A stretch of 64,000 nucleotides of DNA from NCBI RefSeq assembly GCF_022682495.2, contig NC_071389.1, positions 8,051,199 through 8,115,198 on the forward strand. Reading direction: 5' to 3'. The notes under the pieces are model-generated. The model was not told the origin of the DNA. It saw only the letters and a program-made list of their open reading frames with translations, and did no database searches. Shown here in pieces: positions 1 through 10,500 of this stretch. Each line of letters opens with the position of its first letter. The stretch's first letter is position 1. The DNA comes from Desmodus rotundus. Taxonomy: Eukaryota; Chordata; Mammalia; Chiroptera; Phyllostomidae. Position numbers and translations under genes: made by a program.

Positions 1-1275
1 GAGAGAGCCCCCAGACCTTGTCACAGTGGGGCCAAAGTATCAGGGTTTATGTTTGTAGCCAACAAAATCCCAGTGTCTCTTGGCTACAAAATGGAAAGAG
101 ACTCGGGGGTAAATAGGGAAATATTGAGTCCAATATAATCCACAGGCTGGCACTGGCCAAACCCACCATTGATTTAAAGCTGGAAGAAAGAGAAGTTTGA
201 AGAAAGCCAGAAGCCTTGCTACGGAATATTAGAAAAGAGAGGAGGATTCATGGGAAGAAGTGAAATTGGCATAATGAGGATTGACGCCAAGCTCATGGAG
301 AAAGAAGTCCATGAGTAAGCATTTCTAACAAGTGTGTCCTAGCTGGAAAACCAAATTCTAGAAAAGAAGTCAAGAGACAGTGCCACAGGGAGTGGAAGCA
401 GCTGATGTGACGGCATCACTCGCCCAAGGAGAGATGGAGGCTCTCTGCAAGGAAGAGTTATTCGTAGGAAGAGAAGCGAATCACGAGTGATGGGCATCAG
501 GAGGGAAGATGCTTTGGCAGCAACCTGTCTTCCTGTAAAAAGTTTGAATTAAGGTACCTCTCTGGAGTTATGTGGGAGCATCGTTTCAAAATTCCTGGAC
601 TTCTTTGCAAGCATTGATCAAAAAATTTTCCTGCCGGGTAAAGATCTGTAGGTTGAGTTTCTTCTTCCTCTACAATCGCCAAACATGTGGCTCAGGTGGA
701 GGTCGGCAGAGCAGGGCTCTCGTATTCTTCCTGTGTTAGCCGAGACCCCTGTGGTATCAAGGGCCAGAATAGGACTGGAGGTAACATCAGCAGAAAGGAG
801 GTCTATGAGAAGGTTACAGGGTGTCCCAGGGGTGGCGAGCAGCTGAGCCTCGGGAAGGAAATGCCAGCAGAAACTATGGTTTTGTAGGAAACACGGGGCT
901 CCTTCTCCCACTTCCCTCTCTGCTCCTCAGGCTGTAAAAGGGCTTCTCTGCTTCTCTGCCCACCTGGTGGGACACGGCCACCACTGGGAGCTCCCCAGTG
1001 GAAGTCTCCCCTAATCCCAAGAATAACCACACTGATGGGAATCTTTTGGTGCCATATCTGAACCCCCAGAGAGGAGGCTTACGGCAGCTCAGATCAGTGG
1101 ACATCAGGACACAGTCAGCTGTGGCAGGAGGGTGGGTCTGAATATGGCTCCTCCCCTTGTGAGCTAGTGGATGGAGGAGGAAGATGGGCAGGTCCTGGAA
1201 GACAGGGCCTGGACAGACAACCAATAGGTGTCTACTATACTTCCTCCTCCTGTGACATGTGACAATATTGACTAA
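1..1275. other. Unique sequence, no gene seen
   Basis: No repeat family is recognised here. Short open frames on both strands overlap each other and show no domain. A good-looking minus-strand acceptor near 350 is followed by stops in all three frames, so it is not a usable exon. Confidence 0.5.
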
Positions 1276-1478
1276 CAGGGGGGTCCAACCTGTGGCCTGC
1301 GGGCTGCATACGGCCCATGGTAGCTGAGAATGCTGCCCAACACAAAATAGTAAATTTACTTAAAACATGATGATATTTTTGTGTGTGTGATTACATGTAG
1401 CAATGTATTTAATATGTGGCCCCAGACAACTGTTCTTCCAGTGTGGTGCAGAGACTCCAAAAGGTTGGACACCTCTGG
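1276..1478. mobile_element. hAT-Charlie non-autonomous DNA transposon
   Basis: The ends form a terminal inverted repeat: the left end reads CAGGGGGGTCCAACC and the right end GGTTGGACACCTCTGG. The interior matches the familiar Charlie-type relic with repeated 'gtggcc/gcggccc' words and a central run like aatttacttaaaacatgatg. About 200 bp is the normal length for this non-autonomous class. No clear 8-bp target duplication remains, which fits great age. The exact subfamily is not assigned. Confidence 0.75.
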
Positions 1479-1499
1479 GAAAGCTCCAGACGAACACTC

Positions 1500-1838
1500 C
1501 AAAGTTAGCCAGGTTGAAGGTGTTATGCCAAGTCGTGTGAGCCAGACACAAAGGGACAAACACTGCACGATTCCAGCCAGAGTGGCCAGATCCACGGAGA
1601 CGGAAAGCAGAGCAGTGGCGACGGGCTGAGGGGAGGGCAGTGTGGGGGTTACTATTTAACAGGGACCGGGTTTCTGTTTGGGGTGATAAAAAAGCTGGAA
1701 GGGGAGGTGGTGATGGCACACAGCGATGTGTGTGTACTGGACGCCCCCAAACTGGCCAGTGGGAATGAATGGTTAAAGTGGTCAGTTTTCAGTGATGCCT
1801 GTTTATCCACCATGAAATAAACTAGTAAAGTAAAAAGA
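1500..1838 (+). mobile_element. L1M LINE 3' end, sense
   Basis: The sequence follows the mammalian L1M 3' end: acacaaagggacaaacactg, then gagacggaaagcagagcagt, a G-rich stretch, and a later gataaaaaagctgga followed by a gtggtgatgg block. It ends in an A-rich segment. The 5' part of the element is absent, as is usual for truncated L1 insertions. Its complement recurs in the antisense L1M at 46.7-47.6 kb. Confidence 0.75.
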
Positions 1839-1899
1839 ACGCTATCTAGAAAATCAGCGGAGGGTAGACCACAGAGGTGATAGAGCTTGCCGCTCGGTG

Positions 1900-2185
1900 C
1901 GTTATTCTCTTCGCTTGGGATGCACTTCCTTTTCTTTCCCTGAGAAACTCTTAGTCACCCTTCACGGCCCAGCCGATCGATATATATATAACCTACCTCT
2001 CTAAAGCCTTGCTGCAGTCCCCCAGGCAGAGTGAGACCTGTCCTTTCCATTTCCCTGGCAGCGTACGGGGATATAATGCCTGCACTGTGTATTATGGGTC
2101 ACCATCCCTGTTTAAACACCTGTCTCCCCCAGTGGCCCACACATTTCAGGGCAGACCGATGAGAACAGGGCAGTGACGACAACAG
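1900..2185 (+). mobile_element. L2 LINE 3' end, sense
   Basis: Matches the L2 3' region in order: a ccttcacggcccag word, aaagccttgctgcagtcccc, ccaggcagagt, an actgtgtattatgg block, and then cacctgtctcccccagtgg with a downstream cagggcag. These are standard L2 landmarks, so the assignment is firm although the copy is diverged. It abuts the MIR that follows. Confidence 0.8.
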
Positions 2186-2396
2186 ACCTCCGAGTCCCGG
2201 CCCCCAGCCTGCCACTCACCTGGGCGGGAGCTTCGGCACATTACTTCCTGTGCCTGAGTCTCCTTCCGGTACTCACGAGGATCCGTATCCCGTGTGCCTG
2301 TACGGTCGTCGGGAGCACTAAGTGAGGAACCCACATAAAGCATCGTGCACACTCGCTGACACGCTGTAAGTGCTCAGTGCATTCTGCCTCTCGCCG
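2186..2396 (+). mobile_element. MIR SINE, sense
   Basis: Diverged MIR with the core words cctgccactcacctgg, tgtgcctgagtctcctt, and a tail cgctgtaagtgctcagtgca that corresponds to the usual 'agtaagcgctcaataa' end. MIRs carry a tRNA-like head, a conserved core and an L2-like tail. Confidence 0.65.
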
Positions 2397-5061
2397 TCAT
2401 TGCTCACTGTCACACACGGCATCGGGGCCTGGCGGCCAGTCCGTGTTTGTTGACCGGGTGAACAAAATACGGGAGACTAAGACTGTGTTACATATAGTAA
2501 GGTGTCAGTCGTGACCAAACAAACGGAAAGGAGATTGAGAAGAGATGCATGGGCTGCGTGTAACACTTGATGGTGGCCTCAGCGTCGCAAGGGTGGATGG
2601 GAACTTACTATCTCCAGAGGCAGTTTGGCAAACAGTGGAGCCCTAGGGAGGACCCTGGTGGAACTTACTGGCCACCCCTCTCCGTGCATCTGCCTAAAGG
2701 AGGTACCCAGAATGCCCCTTGCTGAACATGGATTTTCATGCCACTTAGCTGCTATATCCTGTGGCTGTGGAGAACAGATTGGCACTTAAAAACGCACATT
2801 GCATTTAGATTTCCCTGGGGACAGTGATCGATAGAGCCCCCACTTATTTGCAGAGCAGGGGTTTAATTGTGGATGGACCCACCCTCTCCGGTGGGGGATC
2901 ACTTGCTTACTAGACCTCGCAGCTTGCTTGAGGTCCCTCCCCGAGCCCCTTTTATTTTCATCTCGAACCTCTCAGACTTTTGAGCCTGTAACGATGATGA
3001 CTAAAATGCTCATTTCAGCAGAATGGGGCTTTGTTTCCTATCACCGACGTCCATCTTGGTGAAATGACTTACAACAGCTGCTCTGAGAAGTAAAAATCAG
3101 ATAGAAACAGAGTCTGCATAGACATAAACATAAACATTAGTTTCTATGGAAACAAAAGTTGCAGAGTGATGGCCGGAAGACCGACGAGTCTGTGTTCCAG
3201 GAATCAAATGCTAAATATACAGTGAGTGCAGCCACCGGGGATCACACCAATAACACCAAATTCTTTTTGAGAGTAGATCAGAGCGCATGTGAGATTTTGG
3301 CTCAAACAGACACCACCCAGCAGAATCCATTTGAGGGAAGGCGGTCTTTTAGGCCCCAAATTGAAACCATATTTCTTTTCTTAATTGAAAGCCTCCGGGG
3401 CAATGAGTCGCGAATTGATGGAGTTCAGTCGACAAGGACACCCACGGGCACTCCACTCTGGAGTCCAGGGAGAGCTCTGCAGGCCTAAGACGGTTCCAAG
3501 TCCTGCACTCGGAGCAAAACATTCCCCAGAGCCCCCTCAAACGGATCCAGCTCCCCTGTCCCGGGCAGTGCCATGCCTCCCACAGGCCGCTCGCCTCCCC
3601 CCCCATCCCCACACCACTGCAGGAGTCCCCAAACCAGTCATTACGCCTGAGGCCGGAGGACTTTGGTTTAACGACATTGGACATATCGCCCCAGGAGAGC
3701 CCACGGGTGTTGGTGCAAAGCCACCGGTTTGAGACAAAGTCACGGGCACCACGTTGGACAGATTGAATTTCAGGTGCCCCAAGACAGCCAGTGAGGGCCA
3801 ACCTGTCCATTCCAGTTACGATAGCTGTGCAAGAAATTCGTACTCTGAAACTCAGCCGCTTGCAGTGACCTTCGCACGAAGCTCACAGGTGCCGTGGGTC
3901 AGGAATCTGGGCAAGGCACAGTGAGAACAGCTTGTCTCGGCCTCACGCTGTCTGGAGACTTCCCAGGGAAGATACAGCATGCGAGGGGGATTTTTGGCTC
4001 TGTGATTGGATGACTGGGGGGTTGGGGACCTCTGCCAGTGCCACATGTCTGGTGGCAAATGTTGGCTGCTAACCGGGACCTCAGCTGAGGCTGTCAGCTG
4101 AAGCACCAACATATGATCTTCTCAAGTGGCTTGGGCTTCCCCACAGCATGGTGGCCTCAGGGCACTCGAGTCACAGGATAACCAAGACTCCAAAAACCAG
4201 GGCCAGCGAGGCCTTTTACGACGCAGCCTTGGGCGTCACAGAGCAGCAAAGGCACCTCTACTCTAGTCTGTGGGTTATAAGTACGTTACTAAAATTAAAC
4301 TTGCTCCCTGAGTCACGGAGAGGAGACACTGTCTCCCCTGGGAGTGAGAGGGCCAGAACGGCAGGGCACGCTTTAAAATCGCCCCACCAAGATTAAAGAT
4401 ACAGTAATAAACTACGGATGTACTTCAAGAGTTTAATGAAACAATGTCAAACTTTAAAAGAAAATTCCCTACTACTTATATAATCATTTTTGACAGTAGC
4501 ATGACAATAACCTAGTGAATTTCCTGGTCTCAGTAGAAGTTCTCTCCGCTAGCCAGGAAGTCTGTGGCCATCATCAGACAGGTTTAAAGGACCCAGGGTC
4601 TGGGCTTGCATCGCCCAGCATTTATGGGAGCACCTCAAGCCCAGCGCAGACTAATTACATTTGCTCTTTGGATGCTGCTGTTGTGTCTTCATAGTTTGAG
4701 AAAAATCTCGGCGTAGTAGTTACCATGGCAACGGCAACATCTGTGGCAGATCCAGCCTGGAGGATATTTAAGGAGCTGAACCTGATCACACAGGAATGGG
4801 TGCCGACCTGGGTGCAAGCAGGACACAAGCAGGGTCTTTCTGGGATCAACGCCTGCCTGTTCTGTCCCCTAGGAAAGCAGACAGCACAGAGCCGTGCAAA
4901 CAGAGTCAAGGACTTACTGGGACCAGTGGAATTTGGTGCGAGGAGTACAGAGACTAGGAGAACAGAGCCATGGGAAAGGAGAGGTGGGCAGTATTAGCAG
5001 GAGAAGCTAGGATACGGGGAGGGTTTTAACCTCCTCCGAAGGCGTTCAAGAGAGCCCTCCG
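2397..5061. other. Mostly unique sequence, no gene seen
   Basis: No named repeat or coding exon is recognised. A C-rich run lies near 3595-3612. Two tiny minus-strand splice-site pairs near 2.61 and 2.66 kb and one near 4.92 kb enclose only 25-36 nt and are treated as chance. An RFX X-box-like motif at 4719 is listed separately. Confidence 0.5.
4719..4732. promoter_or_regulatory. RFX X-box-like motif
   Basis: GTTACCATGGCAAC fits the X-box consensus GTNRCC-N(0-3)-RGYAAC with a 2-nt spacer and no mismatch. RFX factors bind such sites in promoters and enhancers of ciliary, immune and testis genes. There is no gene beside it here, so only the motif match is claimed. Confidence 0.5.
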
Positions 5062-5290
5062 TGATGGGTTCATTCAGCAACTTCTTATTAAAGGCCAGCT
5101 CTGCACCAGGCCCCACGCTGGTGGCTCACACATACCATTGCCTTTAATTTGTCACTGCATTCCTCAAAACGCGGTCTCCCTTCCCTGTAATGTAGGAGAA
5201 GAAGTTGAGGCCCAAAGAAGATATGACTTAGCCAAAGTCCAAGCTCGGACCAAAGCCCTGATCTTTCTATCACCTGAGCTCACAGTCTTT
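5062..5290 (-). mobile_element. MIR SINE, antisense
   Basis: Antisense MIR: an attaaaggccagctctgcac tail-like start, a central catt...tttaatttgtcac block, then gagaagaagttgaggccc and cttagccaaagtccaagctc, which mirror the 'cctcagtttcctc' and 'gtgaccttgggcaag' parts of the core. Diverged but ordered over about 230 bp. Confidence 0.65.
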
Positions 5291-5504
5291 CCACCAACCA
5301 ACGCAGGCCGTCCACAGCACAGGTAATGTGACCCAGCTCACCCCAGTGGGCGACATTGCCCTGGGCTTTGCACAGACAAGGCTTTCCTGAGAAGAGGCTC
5401 CATTGGAGATGACGTTAAAGAGAAAGACAAAGAGCCTTACAGGACATGGGAAGACCAGGTTTTATTCCAAGAGCAAAAAGATAAACGTGCACTCATGCAC
5501 AAAG

Positions 5505-5930
5505 TCTTCCTTGAGCTTCTGCCGTGCTCCAGGCCTGCGTCAGACCCTGGGGACAAGGCCGGCTTAGCCCTGCTCCTCTTCCATAGAAGAGTCAGGCAAA
5601 AAGCAAGCAAGCAGACACAAAATAAGTGCATATATAGCTTAGAAAGAAAATAAACAAACCATGGGATATGGTAGAGAGCTCCAAGGGTGGGGAAAGAGCG
5701 TTTGCCTGCAGAGGAGACTTTGGAGCTGAGACCTGCAGAATGACGGGGGGCAAACCACACAAAGAGCTGAAGGGAGAATGTTCCAGGCAGAGGGAGTCAC
5801 GGTACAAAGGCCCAGAAGTCACACAGGACTTGGAATATTCGAGGCCAAAGTTGCTGGGGCAAGGGAGAGGGAGAGGCGTATGAGATGAAGTTGGACAGGT
5901 AGCCGGGTGCCAGACCACAGCTTATAAGGA
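5505..5930 (-). mobile_element. L2 LINE, antisense, left part of a split copy
   Basis: Antisense L2 recognised by gtgctccaggcctgcgtcag with ccctggggacaagg, then ctgagacctgcagaatgacg, gaatgttccaggcagaggga and gtacaaaggcccagaag. It runs into a palindromic MITE at 5931 and resumes at 6116, so one L2 copy was interrupted by a later transposon. Confidence 0.75.
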
Positions 5931-6115
5931 GGGTCGCCAAAAAAAAATACAGGACATCCACTTACACGGAAGATCGAATGAACGACGAATTGGTATAAAT
6001 ATGTCCCAAATGTTACATGGGACATACTTATACTACAGGGGAAAAAAAAATGTGTGTTATTGAAATTCAAATTAACTGGTGTCCTGTATTTTTATTCGCT
6101 AAATCTGGCGAGCCC
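5931..6115. mobile_element. Palindromic MITE-like DNA transposon inside L2
   Basis: The ends are inverted copies. The left end gggtcgccA...ATACAGGACATCCA pairs with a right end whose complement reads GGGCTCGCCAG...ATACAGGACACCAG. At the centre, TATGTCCCA and TGGGACATA form a second inverted pair around a 9-nt loop (about 6000-6027). This matches the familiar mammalian palindromic element whose ends read like 'gctaaatctggcaaccc'. I think it is MER53-like but am not sure of the name. It has no coding capacity. Confidence 0.65.
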
Positions 6116-6480
6116 ACCTGGTGGCCCTGAGGAGTCAATTCTTAGAACACTTAGGACGTCACTGAAGGGCTTGAAGCAAGGAGTGACGGGAACCGAGTTA
6201 CATTTTCAGAGCATTGTTCTGGCCGCTGTGTGGAAATGGATTGTGGTGGAGAAGAGGATTAGAGGGACGGAGTCATTGTAGACGCGCAGGCAAAGACAGA
6301 GGCGGCCTGCAGGAGCTGTGGGGCTGGGAGAAGTAAACCGCTTCAGGATGTGAATGGGACACAGACCCACATCCCCCTCTGGTGCCGGATAGGGAGGTAC
6401 GGAGCGAGGGAAATGGGAGAATTAGGGTGATTCTTAGCTATCAGAGGAGACCGACATCGGGGTTTGATGCCTAGGGAAGC
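6116..6480 (-). mobile_element. L2 LINE, antisense, right part of a split copy
   Basis: Continues the L2 interrupted at 5931: gaagggcttgaagcaaggag, then gcattgttctggccgctgtg and ggaaatggattgtggtgg, the known antisense L2 order. The end near 6480 is set where L2 words stop and is approximate. Confidence 0.7.
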
Positions 6481-6602
6481 CTTGTAGATGGAGAAGTTAA
6501 CTAGCCCAAGATGGCTCTTTGGTGGTCAAGACGCATAGTGATTGGGGTGGTCTTTGGTGGTCCCCCTTAATTTGGGAACCTTGGCCAATACCCCACAATC
6601 TG

Positions 6603-6835
6603 ACAATTTACTTTTTTTTTTAAGATTTTATTTATTTATTTTTAGACAGAGGGGAAGGGAAGGGGAAAAGGAAGGAAACATCAATGTGTGGTTGCCTCTT
6701 GTGCACCCCCTGCTGGGGACATGGCCCACAACCCAGGCATGAGCCCTGACTGGGAATTGAACCGGCAACCCTTTGGTTTGCAGGCTGGCACTCAATCCAC
6801 TGAACCACACCAGCAAGGACACCATTTACGTTTTT
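6603..6835 (-). mobile_element. Ves SINE (bat tRNA-derived), antisense
   Basis: The plus strand shows the tail first (aagattttatttatttattt), then a G/A-rich body, aaacatcaatgtgtggttgc, a B-box-like gggaattgaaccggcaaccc, and the head ending gaaccacaccagcaaggac. On the minus strand this is the tRNA-like head with A and B boxes followed by the A-rich tail. Imperfect flanking duplications (6603-6617 and 6821-6835, each containing a variant of 'atttac') bound it. Such a SINE needs L1 machinery to move. It contains a CTCF-like motif at 6702-6716. Confidence 0.9.
6702..6716 (-). promoter_or_regulatory. CTCF-like motif within a Ves SINE
   Basis: The minus strand reads CCAGCAGGGGGTGCA, which matches the CTCF core CCASYAGRKGGCRSY at 13 of 15 positions. 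It sits in the SINE body between the B-box region and the tail. Other copies in the window keep it only partly. Confidence 0.4.
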
Positions 6836-8047
6836 AATGAAACATCGTGTGCTATCGAGTTCTTCAAGGCAACCTGAGTTTCCACGCTGCGTGTGACACT
6901 CATTCCCATTCACTCTGGTCGAAGCCAGAAATAGCAGGCATCTGGGGCTCCGGATTTTTCCATTCGTCAAGCCAGTTTTGAAAGATGAGGTTACTTTAAA
7001 ACCTGAGCTACAATGACCTTTACCCAGGAGAGACACAACAGTTCATTAAGTTCTTGTGGGCTTAACTAAGAGAGACGCAGACTGGAGCCAAGAACATATT
7101 AGCTGAGCACTGCCTTCCCTCACCAGCGCCAGTCGCGGCAGGGAGCAGAATCTAGTAAAAGAGAGTCCGGGGAAGGAATTTAGGGAGCAGATTCTAAATA
7201 GGGAAGAACTAGACAAAGAAGTACTGTGTGCCTCTGGTCTGCGTGTTGCTTTCAAAACACTGTCCCTACTGTATGCTTTCACAAAAGCTGAAGAAATAAT
7301 CGCAACACATTTATCATTCACCGGGCAGAATTATTTTGGCAAGAAATCTATGCTCCGGAATACATTCTACTAACTGGCAACATATTCTGGAAAACGGAGA
7401 TTTTCAAAGCTGGTAGGTGCTTATGCAACCATGGCGGGCCGAGGGACTGAGTGATTATGTCATTATCTGTGCGTCAAATAGTTTGGATAAGTATTAAATG
7501 ATCCACAAAGTCAGGTCTCGTTAATGGAGGGAGTGGAAGCCAGCAGCTCTGACAATCACATATTAAAAGCCAGACTAGGGGAGGTTGATTTCATTCAAGG
7601 CTCCCAAAGAAGAATTCATAATGTTCTGGGCGGAAGGCTGCATTCAGCGTAAATGAATGCAAAAGTTTCAACATTAGGATTCTGAAGACCGGGACAAAGC
7701 CGCTTAGCCTCTGTGCATAACTCGGGCAGTGGGAGGAGGCCACCGAAGAATGTGTCAGGGGGCGATGAGGGGGGTCAAGGCAGGATGGTCCTCCTGGAAG
7801 GGACGCAGAGGGCATGCGGCTTTTTCCTGCTGGTGCAAATGCGTATTCACATCAAGTTTTCATCACAGATGCCACCAGACTCATGAAGCATCTGTCTTTC
7901 TGCCTAGGAATTCACTCAGACATGGCTCTTAAGATGACTTGCTGGGTGTTCAGGGGACACGAGCAGGGGTGTTATGTAGGACCTGCCCGATGCTTATGTG
8001 TCGACTTGGGGGACGATGTGAGTGTATGTGTAATTGGTGGTCTGAGG
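6836..8047. other. Unique sequence, no gene seen
   Basis: No repeat landmark and no coding exon is recognised. The 7.3-7.7 kb part is AT-rich with few stretches of low complexity and could include conserved non-coding DNA. I cannot test that here. Confidence 0.45.
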
Positions 8048-8274
8048 CAAGGCTTCTCAGCCCCAGCCCCACGGAGGTTGGGGGCCAGAGAACTCCGTGT
8101 TGCGGGGACCACCTGTGCACTGCAGAACATTCAGCAGATCCCTGGCCTCTGCCCACGGGATACCAGCAGCATTCTCTCCAGTGCTAGTTTGGCTGGTGCA
8201 ACAGCCAAAAATGTCTCCAGACACTGCCAGATGTCCCCTGAGTGGCACTGAGAACCCCCATTTGAGAGCCACTG
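8048..8274 (-). mobile_element. MER20 hAT DNA transposon
   Basis: Nearly full-length MER20. The left end is caaggcttctcagccc, and the body has ctgtgcactgcagaacattc, cagcagatccctggcctctg, acagccaaaaatgtctccag and acactgccagatgtcccctg. The right end is tttgagagccactg, the inverted partner of the 'cagtggttctcaa' terminus. MER20 copies are known to act as enhancers in endometrial stromal cells of placental mammals. Whether this copy does is unknown. Confidence 0.85.
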
Positions 8275-8354
8275 TCTCAGGTGCGTGAGGAAGGTTCGGG
8301 ACACTGGTCCTTCGGCATGCTATGAGTCACTGAAAGGCACACCATGCACCGATC

Positions 8355-8468
8355 CGCTCCATCCAATCCCTTACTTTCACAGGCAAGGAAACAGCCCCAG
8401 AGAAGTGCAGGCTCAGGTTCGTACCCAAGGTCACCGCCAGCCAGGGCCCGGGCTGTGCTTCCTCTAAT
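8355..8468 (-). mobile_element. Degenerate MIR fragment, antisense
   Basis: Weak match: caggcaaggaaacagcccca, gaagtgcaggctcag and acccaaggtcaccgccagcc resemble the antisense MIR core. The copy is short and heavily diverged. Confidence 0.35.
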
Positions 8469-9824
8469 TGCTGGCACTCTCTCTCCCCAGATCCATCTCG
8501 CTGGGTTTATGAGCAAAATTACGGTGGAGATAAAGCCAAGCAGCAGGTGGTCTTATTGGTATTTATGACAGCACTTGCGGAGAGGTACAAGTTTACTTGG
8601 ACTTAACAACTGAGACTTCGTTCTCCCAACCATACCTTTCACAGGTAATCAGGCAGACAGGCTTCTCTCCTCGCAGAGAAGCAGCGCCTCTCTCAGGAGT
8701 GAAGAGCAGGTGGGTTTGGAGTAGAGTCCCTGCCTAGTTTGTCTTCCTAATCAGCGCTAGGAACAAAACAGCTCCAAAACATCACACACGATGAGATGAC
8801 TTAGAAAAGAGCTCTTCACGGTTTGATTCTGCTGTCTGGTAATCCGCAGCGATGCCCAGCCACCTCCTCACGGTGTCTCCAGGCACACTTCTTCTTCATC
8901 CCTTTGCCTTGGAGATGGGTCTGGTTTCCCCTGCCTTTCGGAAGGGCAGTGTGGGAGCGCGCTCCTTTCCTTTGGCCATTCGTTGTGCGTCTGCTGGTCT
9001 TAGGCCTCTGGGAGAGCAGCGCCGCCTCCAGCCTTTGTCTGGGAGGCTTCTTGGACTCCCACACCATCAAGGAGACATTGGTCCAGTCACCCGTAAGTCC
9101 TCATTCCCGGGTTGCTCTCCTTCTGTTTAAACCAAGACCAAGACTCCCTGGGTGCTTGGGAACAGCTGCCATTTTTATGATCCCCCATCACAAAGCCCAA
9201 CAAACTTGTGTCCTGCGCCCAAGTATTTTCATCCAATGAATGGGCCATCTCTAAGGAATGGGCCATCTCTACGTCCGCTTTTTCCCTCTTTCTAACGTTG
9301 CAGTGGAGGGTAAAAGAGAGTTAGGTTCCAGAAACACAGGATCCCACACTGGTTTATGGAGCCCTGGTTAGCAAAAGAGAAAACTTGATTTTCAGTGCTG
9401 GAAATTTTATATAAACTAGATAGTAAAAACATCTAATAGTAAGCCTCATCTAATAGAGACCTCATTTTGACTCTACATCCTAAAAATGATGTTCTTATGC
9501 AGGGCAATTACATAATAAATTTGTTAGGCAAATATAAAGCAATAAAAATGGTGGTAATGGTGTGTCATTTAATAGCTGATTTGTAAATGAGTTTTTCAGC
9601 CTTAATGAAGCAGGTTGCTACAATTAGGAAACCATTCTTAAGGGTGTCTTTAATTTCTAAAATTAAAAAAAATTATTCTGAGGTTTACTTATTAATTTCC
9701 TTATTTGAAGATACTACATATTTGACCATTTGAAGTCAGGGGACTTGGGGGCTTTTTGAGGAGTAAGAACCATCTGAACCCCCCTCAAGGACAAATACAG
9801 CAAGTATCTGTGTTTGTATTAATT
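8469..9824. other. Unique sequence, no gene seen
   Basis: GC-rich first half, AT-rich second half. A short direct duplication of 'gaatgggccatctct' lies at about 9238-9270. The open frames at 8823-9239 have no domain. The AT-rich block at 9400-9740 is listed separately. Confidence 0.45.
9400..9740. promoter_or_regulatory. AT-rich block, possible conserved non-coding element
   Basis: AT-rich but not simple-repeat DNA with several homeodomain-type TAAT/ATTA words (for example gccttaatgaagcag and ctacaattaggaaacc). No transposon is recognised. Such composition is common in developmental enhancers, but also in neutral DNA, so this is only a suggestion. Confidence 0.2.
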
Positions 9825-9965
9825 CCAGCTGGGGAGTTAGGGTACATAGTGGTTAAAAATTTGGGGTCGACTGCTTACTGTTACATGGTCTTGACACGCG
9901 ACTTTATCTGTCGGTGCTGTCTTCCTGGATCTCATTCAGGAAGTGAGAGTAACAGACCAACCCGC
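9825..9965 (+). mobile_element. Degenerate MIR, sense
   Basis: acatagtggttaaaaatttg resembles the MIR head, and cgactttatctgtcggtgct with gtcttcctggatctc resembles the core. Diverged, with gaps. Confidence 0.4.
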
Positions 9966-10344
9966 CAACTCCTAGGGCTGGGGTGTGACTAGGGTCCCTA
10001 CTGTGTGCTGATGGATTACATCAGATGACATGAAAAAGACGTAGCCTGGTTCATGGCTCACAGGGTGAGCTAGAAAAAATGGTAATTATTGCTTTTTCAG
10101 TTGTCATCATTTGTGGGCCAAACACATGCCACTCTGATCTTACCTTCTTTTATTCTTTTTATTCTACACTGTACTCCATTTCCAAACCTTTATCCCCATG
10201 TGTCCAGTCTTCTAGAATGAACAAAATTTAGGAAGACAGGTTTTCTCCCCAAACCCACCTGATGCTATGCCGTAATTCCCTTTCCTGCCAATGAAATCAG
10301 AAGAAAAACCAGCATTTCATGAACAAACCAGCACTATGCATGCC

Positions 10345-10500
10345 CCCCTACATGGTCTTGCTTGATTCTCGAAACACCCTGAGACCTATACCATCCCACA
10401 TTCAGATGAGCTGTCCAATGAATTTAAACAATTTGTCCGACATTCCTCAGCTACCAGGTGGCAGGACCGGGATGCCAGCCCAGGCCTTCCCACCAGATCA
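10345..10500 (-). mobile_element. MIR SINE, antisense
   Basis: Antisense MIR recognised by ttgcttgattctcgaaacac, then cattcagatgagctgtcc and ctcagctaccaggtggcagg followed by ccgggatgccagccc, the mirror of the 'gaacccgggtctgccac' part. Confidence 0.6.

Noticed and set aside
4917..4952. 36-bp in-frame segment with good acceptor and donor on the minus strand
   Set aside because: Too short and without protein similarity. Similar 25-36 bp pairs occur near 1.08, 2.61 and 2.66 kb, showing that such combinations arise by chance in this DNA.
6632..7036. 134-codon minus-strand frame containing a plausible-looking peptide
   Set aside because: The peptide is the translation of the Ves SINE (a similar peptide appears at 60321-60515), so it is transposon-derived.
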